Assembly (NCBI RefSeq): GCF_017894385.1
Contig: NZ_CP059560.1
Span: forward strand, 5,340,501 to 5,404,500
Reading direction: 5' to 3'
Length of the DNA: 64,000 bases
Source: Aromatoleum petrolei
GTDB lineage: Bacteria > Pseudomonadota > Gammaproteobacteria > Burkholderiales > Rhodocyclaceae
Each line of letters starts with the position of its first letter. The stretch's first letter is position 1. A model generated the notes under the pieces. It made no database searches. It was given only the letters and a program-made list of their open reading frames with translations, and was not told where the DNA came from. The position numbers and the translations under genes were made by a program. This document shows positions 16,753 through 25,354 of the stretch, in pieces.

Positions 16753-17997
16753 TTAGCGGCGGATGATGTTGTGTTCCGGCCCGTAAGGGAAGCCGGTGAT
16801 GTTCTCGGCGCCGTTCTCGGTCACGACGAGGATGTCGTGCTCGCGATAGCCGCCCGCGCCCGGCATGCCTTCCGGCAGCATGATCATCGGCTCGATCGAC
16901 ACGACCATACCCGGCTCCAGCACGGTCTCGATGTCCTCGCGGAATTCGAGGCCCGCCTCGCGACCATAATAATGCGACAGCACACCGAAGGAGTGGCCGT
17001 AGCCGAACGTGCGGTATTGCAGCAGGCCGTGCTCGGCGAAGATCTCATTCAACTGCGCGGCGACGTCGCAGCAGCGCACGCCCGGCTTCACGAGCTTGAG
17101 GCCGGCCTCGTGCACCTTGACGTTCACCTCCCACAGCTTGAGCGAGGCGTCGTCACAATGGTCGAAGAACATCGTGCGCTCGAGCGCCGTGTAGTAGCCC
17201 GAGATCATCGAGAAGCAGTTCAGCGACAGGATGTCGCCCTTCTGCACCTTGCGCGTCGTGACCGGGTTATGCGCGCCGTCGGTGTTGATGCCGGACTGGA
17301 ACCAGGTCCAGGTGTCCATCAGTTCCGAATCGGGGAAGCGCTTCGCGATCTCGCGGATCATCGCCTGCGTCGAGGCGAGCGCCACCTCGTGCTCGGGCAC
17401 GCCCTCATGCACCGCCGCCGCGAGCGCCGCGCCGCCGACGTCGCACACCTGTGCTCCGTGCTTGATCAGCGCGATTTCCTCGGCCGACTTGATCATGCGC
17501 ATGCGCATCGTCGGCACGCCGATGTCGGTCAACGTGGCATTGGGCAGTGCGGCCTTGAGCTTTTCCAGACGCTCGACGGGGATGTGGTCGTATTCGACAC
17601 CGACACGGCCCTTGTCGCCGATTTCCTGCTGGATCGCGCGGAAGTAGTTGTCGCGGCGCCAGTCGGTGTAGACGATGTTGTAGTCGCCCACGGTGCGGCG
17701 CCACGGCTGGCCGCCGTCGATGTTGGCGCTGATCGATACGACCTTGTCCTGCGTCACGACCAGGCCGTAGGGGCGGCCGAACGAGCAGTACAGGAAGTCG
17801 CTGTAGTAGTTGATGTTGTGCATCGACGTGAACAGCACGGCGTCGATATTGTTGTCGGCCATGTACTTGCGCAGCTTGGCCTGGCGGCTGTGATACTCCT
17901 GCACGGAGAAGGTGTGCTTCACCTTTTCGCCGTTCTCGATGCGCAGCAGGTCTTTCATCTCGTTGATGGACTGGATGCCGCTGACGAGATTCGTCAT
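16753..17997 (-). CDS. Creatinase (creatine amidinohydrolase)
   Basis: A 414-aa cytoplasmic pita-bread-fold enzyme converting creatine and water to sarcosine and urea. The sequence follows my memory of Pseudomonas creatinase almost residue by residue in long blocks: HNINYYSDFLYCSFGRPY, SANIDGGQPWRRTVG, MDTWTWFQSGINTDGAHN, TFGYGHSFG and YGPEHNIIRR. The expected catalytic His is His243 (GAHNPVTT, equivalent to His232 in the Pseudomonas enzyme), with Glu273 in ALERT and a later Glu in SIEPM. It is not an M24 aminopeptidase because the metal ligands are not kept. AAGGAGCGAAGAC fixes the start at 17997. It lies downstream of the ABC transporter operon but is separated by a strong terminator, so it needs its own promoter in 18000-18160. 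Confidence 0.96.
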   Translation of the reverse strand: MTNLVSGIQSINEMKDLLRIENGEKVKHTFSVQEYHSRQAKLRKYMADNNIDAVLFTSMHNINYYSDFLYCSFGRPYGLVVTQDKVVSISANIDGGQPWRRTVGDYNIVYTDWRRDNYFRAIQQEIGDKGRVGVEYDHIPVERLEKLKAALPNATLTDIGVPTMRMRMIKSAEEIALIKHGAQVCDVGGAALAAAVHEGVPEHEVALASTQAMIREIAKRFPDSELMDTWTWFQSGINTDGAHNPVTTRKVQKGDILSLNCFSMISGYYTALERTMFFDHCDDASLKLWEVNVKVHEAGLKLVKPGVRCCDVAAQLNEIFAEHGLLQYRTFGYGHSFGVLSHYYGREAGLEFREDIETVLEPGMVVSIEPMIMLPEGMPGAGGYREHDILVVTENGAENITGFPYGPEHNIIRR

Positions 17998-18162
17998 GTC
18001 TTCGCTCCTTGATGTGTATGGATCTAGGTATTCGCGGTTGCCCCGCAGCGATGCGGCGACAACGTGGAAGTCATGGTAGATAGCCCGGACTCCCCCTAAT
18101 TTCCGCGCTCCGACGAGCATTTGCGCGAAAACGACTTTCATTGATTTCGCATTTTTCAGGAG

Positions 18163-18199
18163 AAAAAAAAGCCCTCCGGACGGGGTTGCACCGGAGGGC
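18163..18199 (-). terminator. Rho-independent terminator of the ABC transporter operon
   Basis: On the minus strand GCCCTCCGG and CCGGAGGGC form a nine-base-pair stem around an eleven-base loop, followed directly by eight U residues. It lies 55 bp beyond the last permease gene and upstream of creatinase, so transport and creatinase expression are separate units. This is one of the clearest terminators in the window. Confidence 0.93.
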
Positions 18200-18254
18200 T
18201 GCACGGTCGCAAACAACCGCGGGAGAGAAACGGAAAGGCTGGTTCAGGCGCAGT

Positions 18255-19085
18255 TCAGTCGGCAAGCCCCCGCATGCGGGCATTGCGTCGACGCAGGAAT
18301 TCGAGCGTCAGCAACATGGCGACCGAGATCACGATCAGCACCGTTGCGACCGCGAGGATCGTCGGACTGAGCTGTTCGCGTACGCCCGACCACATCTGCC
18401 GCGGCACGGTGCGCTGCTCGACCCCGCCCAGGAAAAGCACCGTGACGACTTCGTCGAACGAAGTCGCGAACGCGAACAACGCCCCCGAGAGGATGCCCGG
18501 CCACACGAGCGGAATCGTGACCGTGCGGAAGGCATACAGCGGCGAGGCACCAAGGTTGCGTGCGGCGCGCGTCAGCGAGTGGTCGAAGCCGACCATCGTC
18601 GCGGTCACCGTAATCACGACAAAGGGCGTTCCGAGCGCTGCGTGCGACAGGATGATCGCCGTGAGGCTGTTGGCGATGCCGAGGTTCGAATAGAAGAAAT
18701 ACGAACCAACCGCCGTGATGATGATCGGCACGATCATCGGCGACACGAGGACCGCTGTGATCAGCCCCTTGCCTGGCAGGTCCTTGCGCATCAGCCCGAT
18801 CGCCGCAAGCGTGCCCAGCGAAGTCGATATCACGGTCGAGGCGACGGCGACGACGATGCTGTTGCGGATCGCCTGCAGCCATATCGTGTCCTGCCAGATC
18901 GCCTCGAACCAGCGCAGGCTGAAACCTGGAATCGGATAGGTGAAGTAAGGCTGCGAGTTGAACGCGAGCGGCACGATGACGAGGATCGGCGCCATCAGGA
19001 ACAGCAGCACGAGACCGCAGAAACTGCGATAGCCGTAGAACCAGGCCCGTCCGCCGAGCCCGACATAGGGAGGAAATTGGGTCAT
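18255..19085 (-). CDS. ABC transporter permease (PotC-like)
   Basis: A 276-aa inner-membrane permease with six predicted helices and the EAA-type loop (RAARNLGASPLYAFRTVTIPLVWPGI) typical of the spermidine/putrescine/iron/opine class. A GGTGA-containing site precedes the start, which lies 4 bp after the previous permease stop, so the two are coupled. It is the last gene of a four-gene ABC system on the minus strand and is followed by a strong intrinsic terminator. The substrate is inferred from context as creatine, creatinine or a similar guanidino compound. Polyamines remain possible. Confidence 0.88.
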   Translation of the reverse strand: MTQFPPYVGLGGRAWFYGYRSFCGLVLLFLMAPILVIVPLAFNSQPYFTYPIPGFSLRWFEAIWQDTIWLQAIRNSIVVAVASTVISTSLGTLAAIGLMRKDLPGKGLITAVLVSPMIVPIIITAVGSYFFYSNLGIANSLTAIILSHAALGTPFVVITVTATMVGFDHSLTRAARNLGASPLYAFRTVTIPLVWPGILSGALFAFATSFDEVVTVLFLGGVEQRTVPRQMWSGVREQLSPTILAVATVLIVISVAMLLTLEFLRRRNARMRGLAD

Positions 19086-19089
19086 CGCT

Positions 19090-20352
19090 TCACCCCAGCT
19101 TGACGTTGGTGACACCGACGAGTCGGTCATAAACGGCATACAGCGCGAGCACCCCCGCCAGCAGCACGCCGCCGAGCGCGGACGCGAGGCCCCAGTTGAG
19201 CGAGCGCCCGATGTGGTCGGCGATGAAGTAGCTGATCATCTGGTCCGCAGGGCCGCCAACCAGCGCCGGCGTGATGTAGTAACCCAACGCGAGGATGAAC
19301 ACGAGCAGCGCCCCGGCGCTCACCCCGGGCATCGTCTGCGGCACATAGACCTTGAAGAAGGCGGTGACCGGCCCGGCGCCGAGCGAGCGTGCCGCGCGCA
19401 CGAGGCTGGGCGGCACTTGCTTCATGACGCTGTAGATCGGTAGGATCATGAAAGGCAGCAGGATATGGGTCATCGCAGTGACGACGCCGAAGCGGTTGAA
19501 GATCAGTTGCACCCGCTCGTCGATCAGACCCAGCGCCATGAGCAGGTCGTTGAAGAGCCCTTCGCGCTGCAGGATCACGATCCACGACGTCGTGCGCACG
19601 AGAAGCGAGGTCCAGAACGGCAGCAGCACACAGATCATCAGCAGGTTGCCCGTCTTCGGGGGGAGAGTCGCCAGCAGGTAGGCGACCGGGTAGCCGGCGA
19701 GCAACGTGAAGAAAGTCACCAGCGCGCCGACCCACAGCGTGCGCGACATCGCATCGACGTACAGGCGCTGGTCCTCGGGCTGGCGAACGATCTGGTCGTC
19801 GGCATCTCGGCGCAGATCGAGCGCCGCAAGATAATAGCCGGCAGTGAAGGGATCTCCGGCCTGGCGGAACACGGCCCAGGTCTCCCGCTTGCCCCACGCC
19901 GCGTCCACCGCGAGCAGGCGTTCCTTCCACGGTCCAGTGTCGCCGTCCTTGATGCGGCGGGCTGTGCCCATCAGCAGGCTGCGCATCCCGCCGCTGTCGT
20001 AATTGAGGCGCGTGGCAACCTTGCTCAGTTCGCCCGCCTTGCGGCTCACCTTCAACTCTTCGGCAAACGCTTCATATACACCCTCCGGCGGCGTGGGCTC
20101 GGCGGTCCGCCCCCACGCGGCGAGCGCTGTGAGCGTACGCGGAAACTGGCTCGCAACGACGGGGTTCTGCACGCTGTTGATCAGCATCAGCGTGATCGGC
20201 ACGACGAAAGCGAGGAGGATGAAGGCGAGCAGCGGCGCGACGGCGGCGTAGGCGCGCACGCGCCCCATCCGCTCGGCGCGGCGCAGCCGGGATTTGAGCG
20301 ATCGGCGCTCGGCAGCACTGAGCGGTTCGGCATCGAGAATGGTGGCAGTCAT
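19090..20352 (-). CDS. ABC transporter permease (PotB-like)
   Basis: A 420-aa permease, longer than typical PotB (about 280 aa). The first helix (PLLAFILLAFVVPITLMLI, about residues 38-56) is followed by a roughly 140-residue hydrophilic insert, predicted periplasmic, before the five-helix core. The core has the EAA loop VRAARSLGAGPVTAFFKVYVP. The insert is a feature of a PotB subset in proteobacteria. The start at 20352 is the first ATG with a plausible purine-rich leader (AGAGAG); upstream residues look non-coding. It pairs with the PotC-like protein as a heterodimeric channel. Confidence 0.88.
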   Translation of the reverse strand: MTATILDAEPLSAAERRSLKSRLRRAERMGRVRAYAAVAPLLAFILLAFVVPITLMLINSVQNPVVASQFPRTLTALAAWGRTAEPTPPEGVYEAFAEELKVSRKAGELSKVATRLNYDSGGMRSLLMGTARRIKDGDTGPWKERLLAVDAAWGKRETWAVFRQAGDPFTAGYYLAALDLRRDADDQIVRQPEDQRLYVDAMSRTLWVGALVTFFTLLAGYPVAYLLATLPPKTGNLLMICVLLPFWTSLLVRTTSWIVILQREGLFNDLLMALGLIDERVQLIFNRFGVVTAMTHILLPFMILPIYSVMKQVPPSLVRAARSLGAGPVTAFFKVYVPQTMPGVSAGALLVFILALGYYITPALVGGPADQMISYFIADHIGRSLNWGLASALGGVLLAGVLALYAVYDRLVGVTNVKLG

Positions 20353-20432
20353 GGCTCGGACTCTCTGCGGGGTGGCTGCGGCGGTCGGGATCAGCAAGTG
20401 GTGTCGACCGCCGCACATGGTGTTGCGCGGAC

Positions 20433-21575
20433 TTACTTCGCGAGCCAGACTGCGAACTTCTGGTTGATCTCGTCGGCGTGGTCAGCCCACCACTCGGCAT
20501 TGCTCACGAGCACACGACCGGGATGGCCGGCGTTCGGCAGCCAGAAGCGCACAGAACTGTCGACCTCCGGGATCGACGAACGGCGGCCCGGGGCGTAGGC
20601 GACGTACTTCGCCTGGTCGGCCAGTGGCTTCGTGCCGGTCGCGAACTTCAGGAACTCCTTCGCCGCGGCGAGATTCTTCGAGCCCTTCACGATCGCGAAC
20701 TGGTCCGAGACCTGGATCTGGCCGTCCCACACCGGCACGAAACTCTGCTTCTCGTTGCGCACGGCGTTGAAGATGCGCCCGTGGTACGCCGAAGTCATCG
20801 CTACCTCTCCATCCGCGAGGAGTTGCGGCGCCTGCGCACCGGCCTGCCACCACACGATACTGCCCTTGATCGTATCGAGCTTGCGGAAAGCGCGCTGCAG
20901 CCCTTCCGGCGTGCCGAGCACCGCGTACACCTGCTCGGGCGGCACGCCGTCGGCCATCAGCGCCCATTCGAGGTTCACGTTCGGCTCCTTCTTCAGGCCA
21001 CGCTTGCCGGGAAATTTCTTCAGGTCGAAGAAGTCCGCGAGGGTCTTCGGCACATCGCTCTTGAAGCGCTTCGAGTCGAAGGCGACGATGTTGGACCAGC
21101 TGATGTTGCGCACGGCGCAGTCCATGATCGCGCCCTCGAAGAAGTCCTCGCTCGCCGGCTTGCCATCACTTCCTTTCGGCAGCGACGCCGCCTCGACACG
21201 CTCGAACAAGCCTTCGTCGCAACCGCGGATCGCCTCGGCGGTCTCGACATCGACGACGTCCCACTTCACGTTACCGGTGCTCACCTGCGCGCGGATCTCC
21301 GCCAGTCCGCCGTTGTAGTCCTCGGACAGCACCTTCACCCCGCTCGCCGCCGAGAACGGCTTGTGCATCGCTTCGATCTGGCTCGTGCCGTAGGTGCCGC
21401 CGAACGAGGTCACGGTGATCGCCGACTCCGCCGCGGCGGCACCGGAGATCAGCGCCAACGCGAGCACCGCAAAGGTCTTCAACGGCAGGCCACCGTGCTT
21501 GCCACGCCCGCTGCCCGACACCGTGAACGGTGTCGCCTGATTCGTTGCCGGATTGATAGTCGCTTTCGTCTTCAT
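20433..21575 (-). CDS. ABC transporter periplasmic substrate-binding protein (PotD-like)
   Basis: A 380-aa type II periplasmic binding protein. An unusually long N-terminus (about 28 polar residues) comes before the hydrophobic signal core (TFAVLALALISGAAA), with the mature protein starting near AESAITVTSFGGTYG. PotD-family features follow: WDVVDVETAEA, LADFFDLKKFPGKRGL and FAIVKGSKN. AGGAG motifs lie upstream of the ATG at 21575. A shorter start at the Met-free signal core is not available, so the long leader may be genuine. It delivers substrate to the two permeases downstream. The ligand is unknown; the island suggests creatine or creatinine. Confidence 0.88.
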   Translation of the reverse strand: MKTKATINPATNQATPFTVSGSGRGKHGGLPLKTFAVLALALISGAAAAESAITVTSFGGTYGTSQIEAMHKPFSAASGVKVLSEDYNGGLAEIRAQVSTGNVKWDVVDVETAEAIRGCDEGLFERVEAASLPKGSDGKPASEDFFEGAIMDCAVRNISWSNIVAFDSKRFKSDVPKTLADFFDLKKFPGKRGLKKEPNVNLEWALMADGVPPEQVYAVLGTPEGLQRAFRKLDTIKGSIVWWQAGAQAPQLLADGEVAMTSAYHGRIFNAVRNEKQSFVPVWDGQIQVSDQFAIVKGSKNLAAAKEFLKFATGTKPLADQAKYVAYAPGRRSSIPEVDSSVRFWLPNAGHPGRVLVSNAEWWADHADEINQKFAVWLAK

Positions 21576-21718
21576 GGTTGTCTCCTACTCCTTATTGTGG
21601 TGCTACCGGCTGCGGCCGCCCTGCTCGCGCGAGTCATCGGCGGACGCGCCGTCGATGGCTGCGTCGCGCGGATCCTCCTGTTTGTGATGCGTCGGTTTTT
21701 TTTGGGATAGGAAGGGCG

Positions 21719-22852
21719 TCAGGCCCGCGGCGCGTCGAGCGCGCGGCAGTCGGCCGCGTGCCAGCCGACGCGCACGCGGTGGCCCGGAGCGAGCCGCCCG
21801 TGACGGGAGCTGTTGGGCATCTTCGCGACGAGGGTATTCCGGCCGCCGAGATCGAGCCCGATGCGCAGGTGGTCGCCGAGATAGACGAGATCGCGCACGG
21901 TCGCCTCGAAGGCGTTCGGAACCGAACCCTCGGGCGGGTCGATCTGCACGCGTTCCGGGCGCAGCGAAAGCATCGTCGGAGCCCCGGCCTGCAGCGCCGC
22001 AACCCGCGCCGCCTGCACCGCGCCGCAACCTTTCATTTCGACTACGCACTCGTCGCCGTCGAGCCGGAGCACGTCGCCGGAAATGCGGTTGTTCTCCCCG
22101 ATGAAGCGCGCAACGAAGGAATTCACCGGCGCCTCGTAGAGACGCTCGGGCGTGTCGAGTTGCTGGATCACACCCTCGTTGAACACCGCAATACGGTCGG
22201 ACATCGTCAGCGCTTCGGATTGGTCGTGCGTGACATAGACGATGGTCACGCCGAGGCGGTCGTGGATCGCCTTGACCTCGTACTGCATCTGTTCCCGGAG
22301 CTGCTTGTCGAGCGCCGAAAGGGGCTCGTCCATCAACACCAGCTTGGGCTCGAACACCAACGCCCGCGCCACGGCGACGCGCTGCGCCTGGCCACCCGAC
22401 ATCTGCCCGGGCCGCCGCGACGCGAAGCCGCCGAGGCCGACCATATCGAGGGCACGCTTGACCTTGGCCTCGATCTCGCTCGCGGAGATCTTCCGCACCT
22501 TGAGCGGAAAGGCGAGGTTCTCCGCCACAGTCATGTGCGGAAACAGCGCGTAATTCTGGAACACCATGCCGATGTTGCGCCTCTCGGGCGCAAGGGCATT
22601 GATGGGCCGTCCGTCGAGATAAATCTCGCCGTGGGTCGCGGTCTCAAAGCCCGCGAGCATCATCAGGGAAGTCGTCTTGCCCGAACCCGACGGCCCGAGC
22701 ATCGTCAGGAACTCACCCTTGGCAATGTCTAGATTGAGGTTCTTGACGACCAGAGTCTCGCCGTCATACGTCTTCTGGACGTTCCTGAAGCGGACGTACG
22801 GCTCCTCCTGTGCGGCGGCGCGAGGTGCGCTCCGCAGCATTGCAGCTTCCAT
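21719..22852 (-). CDS. ABC transporter ATP-binding protein (PotA-like)
   Basis: A 377-aa ATPase. Walker A is GPSGSGKTT, the Q-loop lies in VFQNYALFPH, the signature is MSGGQAQRVA, Walker B is KLVLMDEPLSALD, and the switch His is in VYVTHDQ. A C-terminal TOBE-like domain (about residues 285-377) is present, as in PotA/FbpC. AGGAGA precedes the ATG at 22852; an upstream in-frame ATG is less well placed. It is the first gene of the ABC operon and energises the PotB/PotC-like permeases. Confidence 0.92.
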   Translation of the reverse strand: MEAAMLRSAPRAAAQEEPYVRFRNVQKTYDGETLVVKNLNLDIAKGEFLTMLGPSGSGKTTSLMMLAGFETATHGEIYLDGRPINALAPERRNIGMVFQNYALFPHMTVAENLAFPLKVRKISASEIEAKVKRALDMVGLGGFASRRPGQMSGGQAQRVAVARALVFEPKLVLMDEPLSALDKQLREQMQYEVKAIHDRLGVTIVYVTHDQSEALTMSDRIAVFNEGVIQQLDTPERLYEAPVNSFVARFIGENNRISGDVLRLDGDECVVEMKGCGAVQAARVAALQAGAPTMLSLRPERVQIDPPEGSVPNAFEATVRDLVYLGDHLRIGLDLGGRNTLVAKMPNSSRHGRLAPGHRVRVGWHAADCRALDAPRA

Positions 22853-23022
22853 CGTTGTCTCCTGCCGTTGCACTGGACTGCATGCCGGCCGGCGCCATTC
22901 GGACGATGGTTTGCCGACCCCAACCGGTTCTGCGACCGTTTGTTGAAGTGCATGCTAGGCCCCGGGGGCCCGCGCAACATTCTGGAAACCGACAGGGATT
23001 TTTCTGAAAACGATGCACCCGC

Positions 23023-24054
23023 TCAGGGCGGTTTGGTCGTCTTCTCGGTATCGCTCGTCTGCCGCCGCCGCTCGGCGCTCGGCGAGATGCCGAAGCCCGC
23101 GTGGTATCGGTGCGAGAAATGGGCAAAGGAGACGAAGCCGCAGGCCATCACGATGTCGGCGATGGGGCGGTTGGTGCGCGTCAGGAGCTGGCGCGCGCGT
23201 TCGAGGCGAATCTGCAGGTAGTACTGCCGCGGCGTGCAGTTCAGGGTCTCGCGGAACAGGCGTTCGAGCTGGCGCGCGGAGAACTGCATGTGCGCGGCGA
23301 GTTCCTCCATCGAGAGCGGTTCCTCGATGTTGCACTCCATGATCTTGATCGCCTCGACGAGCTTGGGATGCGACGCGTTGGAGACGTCGCGCAGCGAGGT
23401 CTTCTGCTTCTCGTCCGGGCCGCGGCACTCGTAGATCAGCAACTCGGCCACTGCCTTCGCAATCTTGCGCCCGCCTCCACCAAGGCCGATCAGGTGGATC
23501 ATCATCTCGACCGGCGCAATGCCTCCGGAGCAGGAGCAGCGATTGCGGTCGACCTCGTAGATCTTGTTCGACACCACCAGGCGCGGGAAGCGGTCGAGCA
23601 GCGCGTCCATGTCTTCCCAGTGGATCGTGCTGCGATAGCCGTCGAGCAGGCCGGCGCAGGCGAGGAAGTAGCTGCCGGTATCGACCCCGCCGAGGGCGAC
23701 GCCGCGTCCGGCGAGCGTCCGCAGCCAGCGCTGGATCGGCTCGGTGCCGGTAACCGGCAAGGGATTCGGCCCCACCACGAAGACGCCATCGAGCTCAACC
23801 GCATCAGCGGCCGCGCAGTCCGGCTGAACGCACACGCCGGCGCTCGATCGCACCGGCTGGCCGTCCATCGTGATCGTCACGAATTCATACAACTTCCTGC
23901 GCGCCACCATGTTCGCAAGGCGCAGGGGATCGATCGCCGCACCGAAACCGATCAGCGTGAAATCGGGCACAAGAAGAAAGCCGAAGCGGATTGGCGCATC
24001 GCCGCCCCGCCCGGCCCAGTGGCCCGGACCCTGGCTGGGAGTGGAATTGTTCAT
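23023..24054 (-). CDS. GlxA-like AraC-family regulator with GATase1-like domain (GbdR/CahR type)
   Basis: A 343-aa regulator. Residues about 22-190 are a DJ-1/PfpI amidotransferase-like sensor (FGFLLVPDFTLIGFGAAIDP; GVDTGSYFLACAGLLDGYR), and about 235-330 an AraC-type DNA-binding domain (MEELAAHMQFSARQLERLF; ADIVMACGFVSFAHFSHRYH). It resembles regulators of quaternary-amine and creatine catabolism in Pseudomonas (GbdR, SouR, and the creatine regulator CahR as I recall it). It lies directly upstream of the ABC operon on the same strand and downstream of purU. It is the best candidate to activate the transporter and creatinase in response to creatine or sarcosine. Ligand assignment is inference. 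Confidence 0.85.
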   Translation of the reverse strand: MNNSTPSQGPGHWAGRGGDAPIRFGFLLVPDFTLIGFGAAIDPLRLANMVARRKLYEFVTITMDGQPVRSSAGVCVQPDCAAADAVELDGVFVVGPNPLPVTGTEPIQRWLRTLAGRGVALGGVDTGSYFLACAGLLDGYRSTIHWEDMDALLDRFPRLVVSNKIYEVDRNRCSCSGGIAPVEMMIHLIGLGGGGRKIAKAVAELLIYECRGPDEKQKTSLRDVSNASHPKLVEAIKIMECNIEEPLSMEELAAHMQFSARQLERLFRETLNCTPRQYYLQIRLERARQLLTRTNRPIADIVMACGFVSFAHFSHRYHAGFGISPSAERRRQTSDTEKTTKPP

Positions 24055-24142
24055 CGAAATGCCCTGAAAGTCGCAGTTTCATTTCCAAGTCTATACGCAC
24101 TGCCGGTGCCATCAACGCGCCGGCAGGCGGGACTCGATACGA

Positions 24143-25012
24143 TCAGGGCAGGACGACCGTCCTTGTGCCGTTGAGGAAGATGCGGCGTTCGATATGGAAG
24201 CGCACGGCGCGCGCCAGTGCCTGGCACTCCATGTCGCGGCCGACCGTGAGCAGTTGTTCCGGGCTATGCGCATGCGTCACACGCTCCACGACCTGCTCGA
24301 CGATAGGCCCCTCGTCGAGATCGCCGGTCACATAGTGGGCGGTGGCCCCGATCAGCTTCACGCCACGCTCGTGCGCCTGATGATAGGGCTTCGCCCCCTT
24401 GAATCCCGGCAGGAAGGAGTGATGGATGTTGATCGCGCGGCCATGCAGACGCCGGCACAGATCGTCGGTCAGAACCTGCATGTAGCGCGCCAGCACCACC
24501 AGCTCGGCCCCCGTTTGCTCGACGATCGCCATCAGCTTCGCTTCCTGCTGCGGCTTGGTCTCCGCAGTCACGGGCAGATGGTGGAAGGCCAGCCCCTCAG
24601 CCGTCGCCAGATGCTCGAGGTCGGGGTGATTCGAAACCACGGCGACGATGTCGATGGGCAGTTCGCCAATCCGCCAGCGGTACAGCAGGTCACGCAGGCA
24701 GTGATCGAGCTTCGACACCATGATCAGGACCTTGGGCCGCTCGCACAGCGCGTGCATCGCCCAGTCCATACCGAACCGTTCCGCCAGCGGCGCGAACTCG
24801 CGACGCAGGGTCGCACCGTCGATCGCTCCCTCGGTATCATGGCTGAAGACGCATCGGACGAAGAAACGGTCGTTCAGCTCATCGTCGAAACACGAGTACT
24901 CGTTGATGTAGCACCCCTGACGATCGAGGAAACCGGAAATCGCCGCGACCTGGCCTGCCGCGCTCGGACACGAAACGGTCAGCGTCCAGCGCTTTTCTTG
25001 TGAGTTGTGCAT
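24143..25012 (-). CDS. purU: Formyltetrahydrofolate deformylase
   Basis: A 289-aa enzyme hydrolysing 10-formyltetrahydrofolate to formate and tetrahydrofolate. It has an N-terminal ACT domain (LTVSCPSAAGQVAAISGFL) and a C-terminal formyltransferase-like domain with the catalytic INIHHSFLPGFKGAKPYHQA block and GATAHYVTGDLDEGPI. A strong AGGAGGAGAGAC selects the start at 25012. It sits at the head of the leftward run containing the AraC-type regulator and ABC transporter. PurU often accompanies sarcosine/dimethylglycine oxidation genes, where it frees tetrahydrofolate loaded with one-carbon units. That matches the sarcosine-forming enzymes in this island. Confidence 0.95.
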   Translation of the reverse strand: MHNSQEKRWTLTVSCPSAAGQVAAISGFLDRQGCYINEYSCFDDELNDRFFVRCVFSHDTEGAIDGATLRREFAPLAERFGMDWAMHALCERPKVLIMVSKLDHCLRDLLYRWRIGELPIDIVAVVSNHPDLEHLATAEGLAFHHLPVTAETKPQQEAKLMAIVEQTGAELVVLARYMQVLTDDLCRRLHGRAINIHHSFLPGFKGAKPYHQAHERGVKLIGATAHYVTGDLDEGPIVEQVVERVTHAHSPEQLLTVGRDMECQALARAVRFHIERRIFLNGTRTVVLP

Positions 25013-25354
25013 GTCTCTCCTCCTGTTATGCGTCGTAAAGGTACGTGAGACGTCAGGAGGCGACTTGTCTGCACGCGACAGCTGTTCCACGATTTTCGAC
25101 GCGGGTGCGCAGGCCTTGATCAAGTCGCACGGCATGCCTGATGCGGCGCTCGCGTACGCGGGGCTCTCGGACGACCCTACGCGCTTTGCCGTCGCTGCCC
25201 GAAGGGCTCCCCCTGCCGCCGAAGGTGCATCCGCGGATCGACTGTCGCGGTGCAGACGTGGGTGGCGGGCGCAGGCCGGAAGCGCTCGCGGCGAGATTCA
25301 CGCTGGCGGCCGTTTCATGGCCCCGCGTCTCCGGCAGGCCATCGCAGCCTCAGG
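25013..25354. other. Gap between LuxR-type regulator and purU
   Basis: A 342-bp stretch between the end of the MalT-like regulator and the purU start. The overlapping short open frames do not look coding. It should contain the purU promoter. I see no clear terminator or operator. It is also the boundary between the creatine island and the auxin region. Confidence 0.4.

Noticed and set aside
16753-17997. Xaa-Pro aminopeptidase (M24 peptidase)
   Set aside because: The sequence matches creatinase over its length and lacks the peptidase metal ligands.
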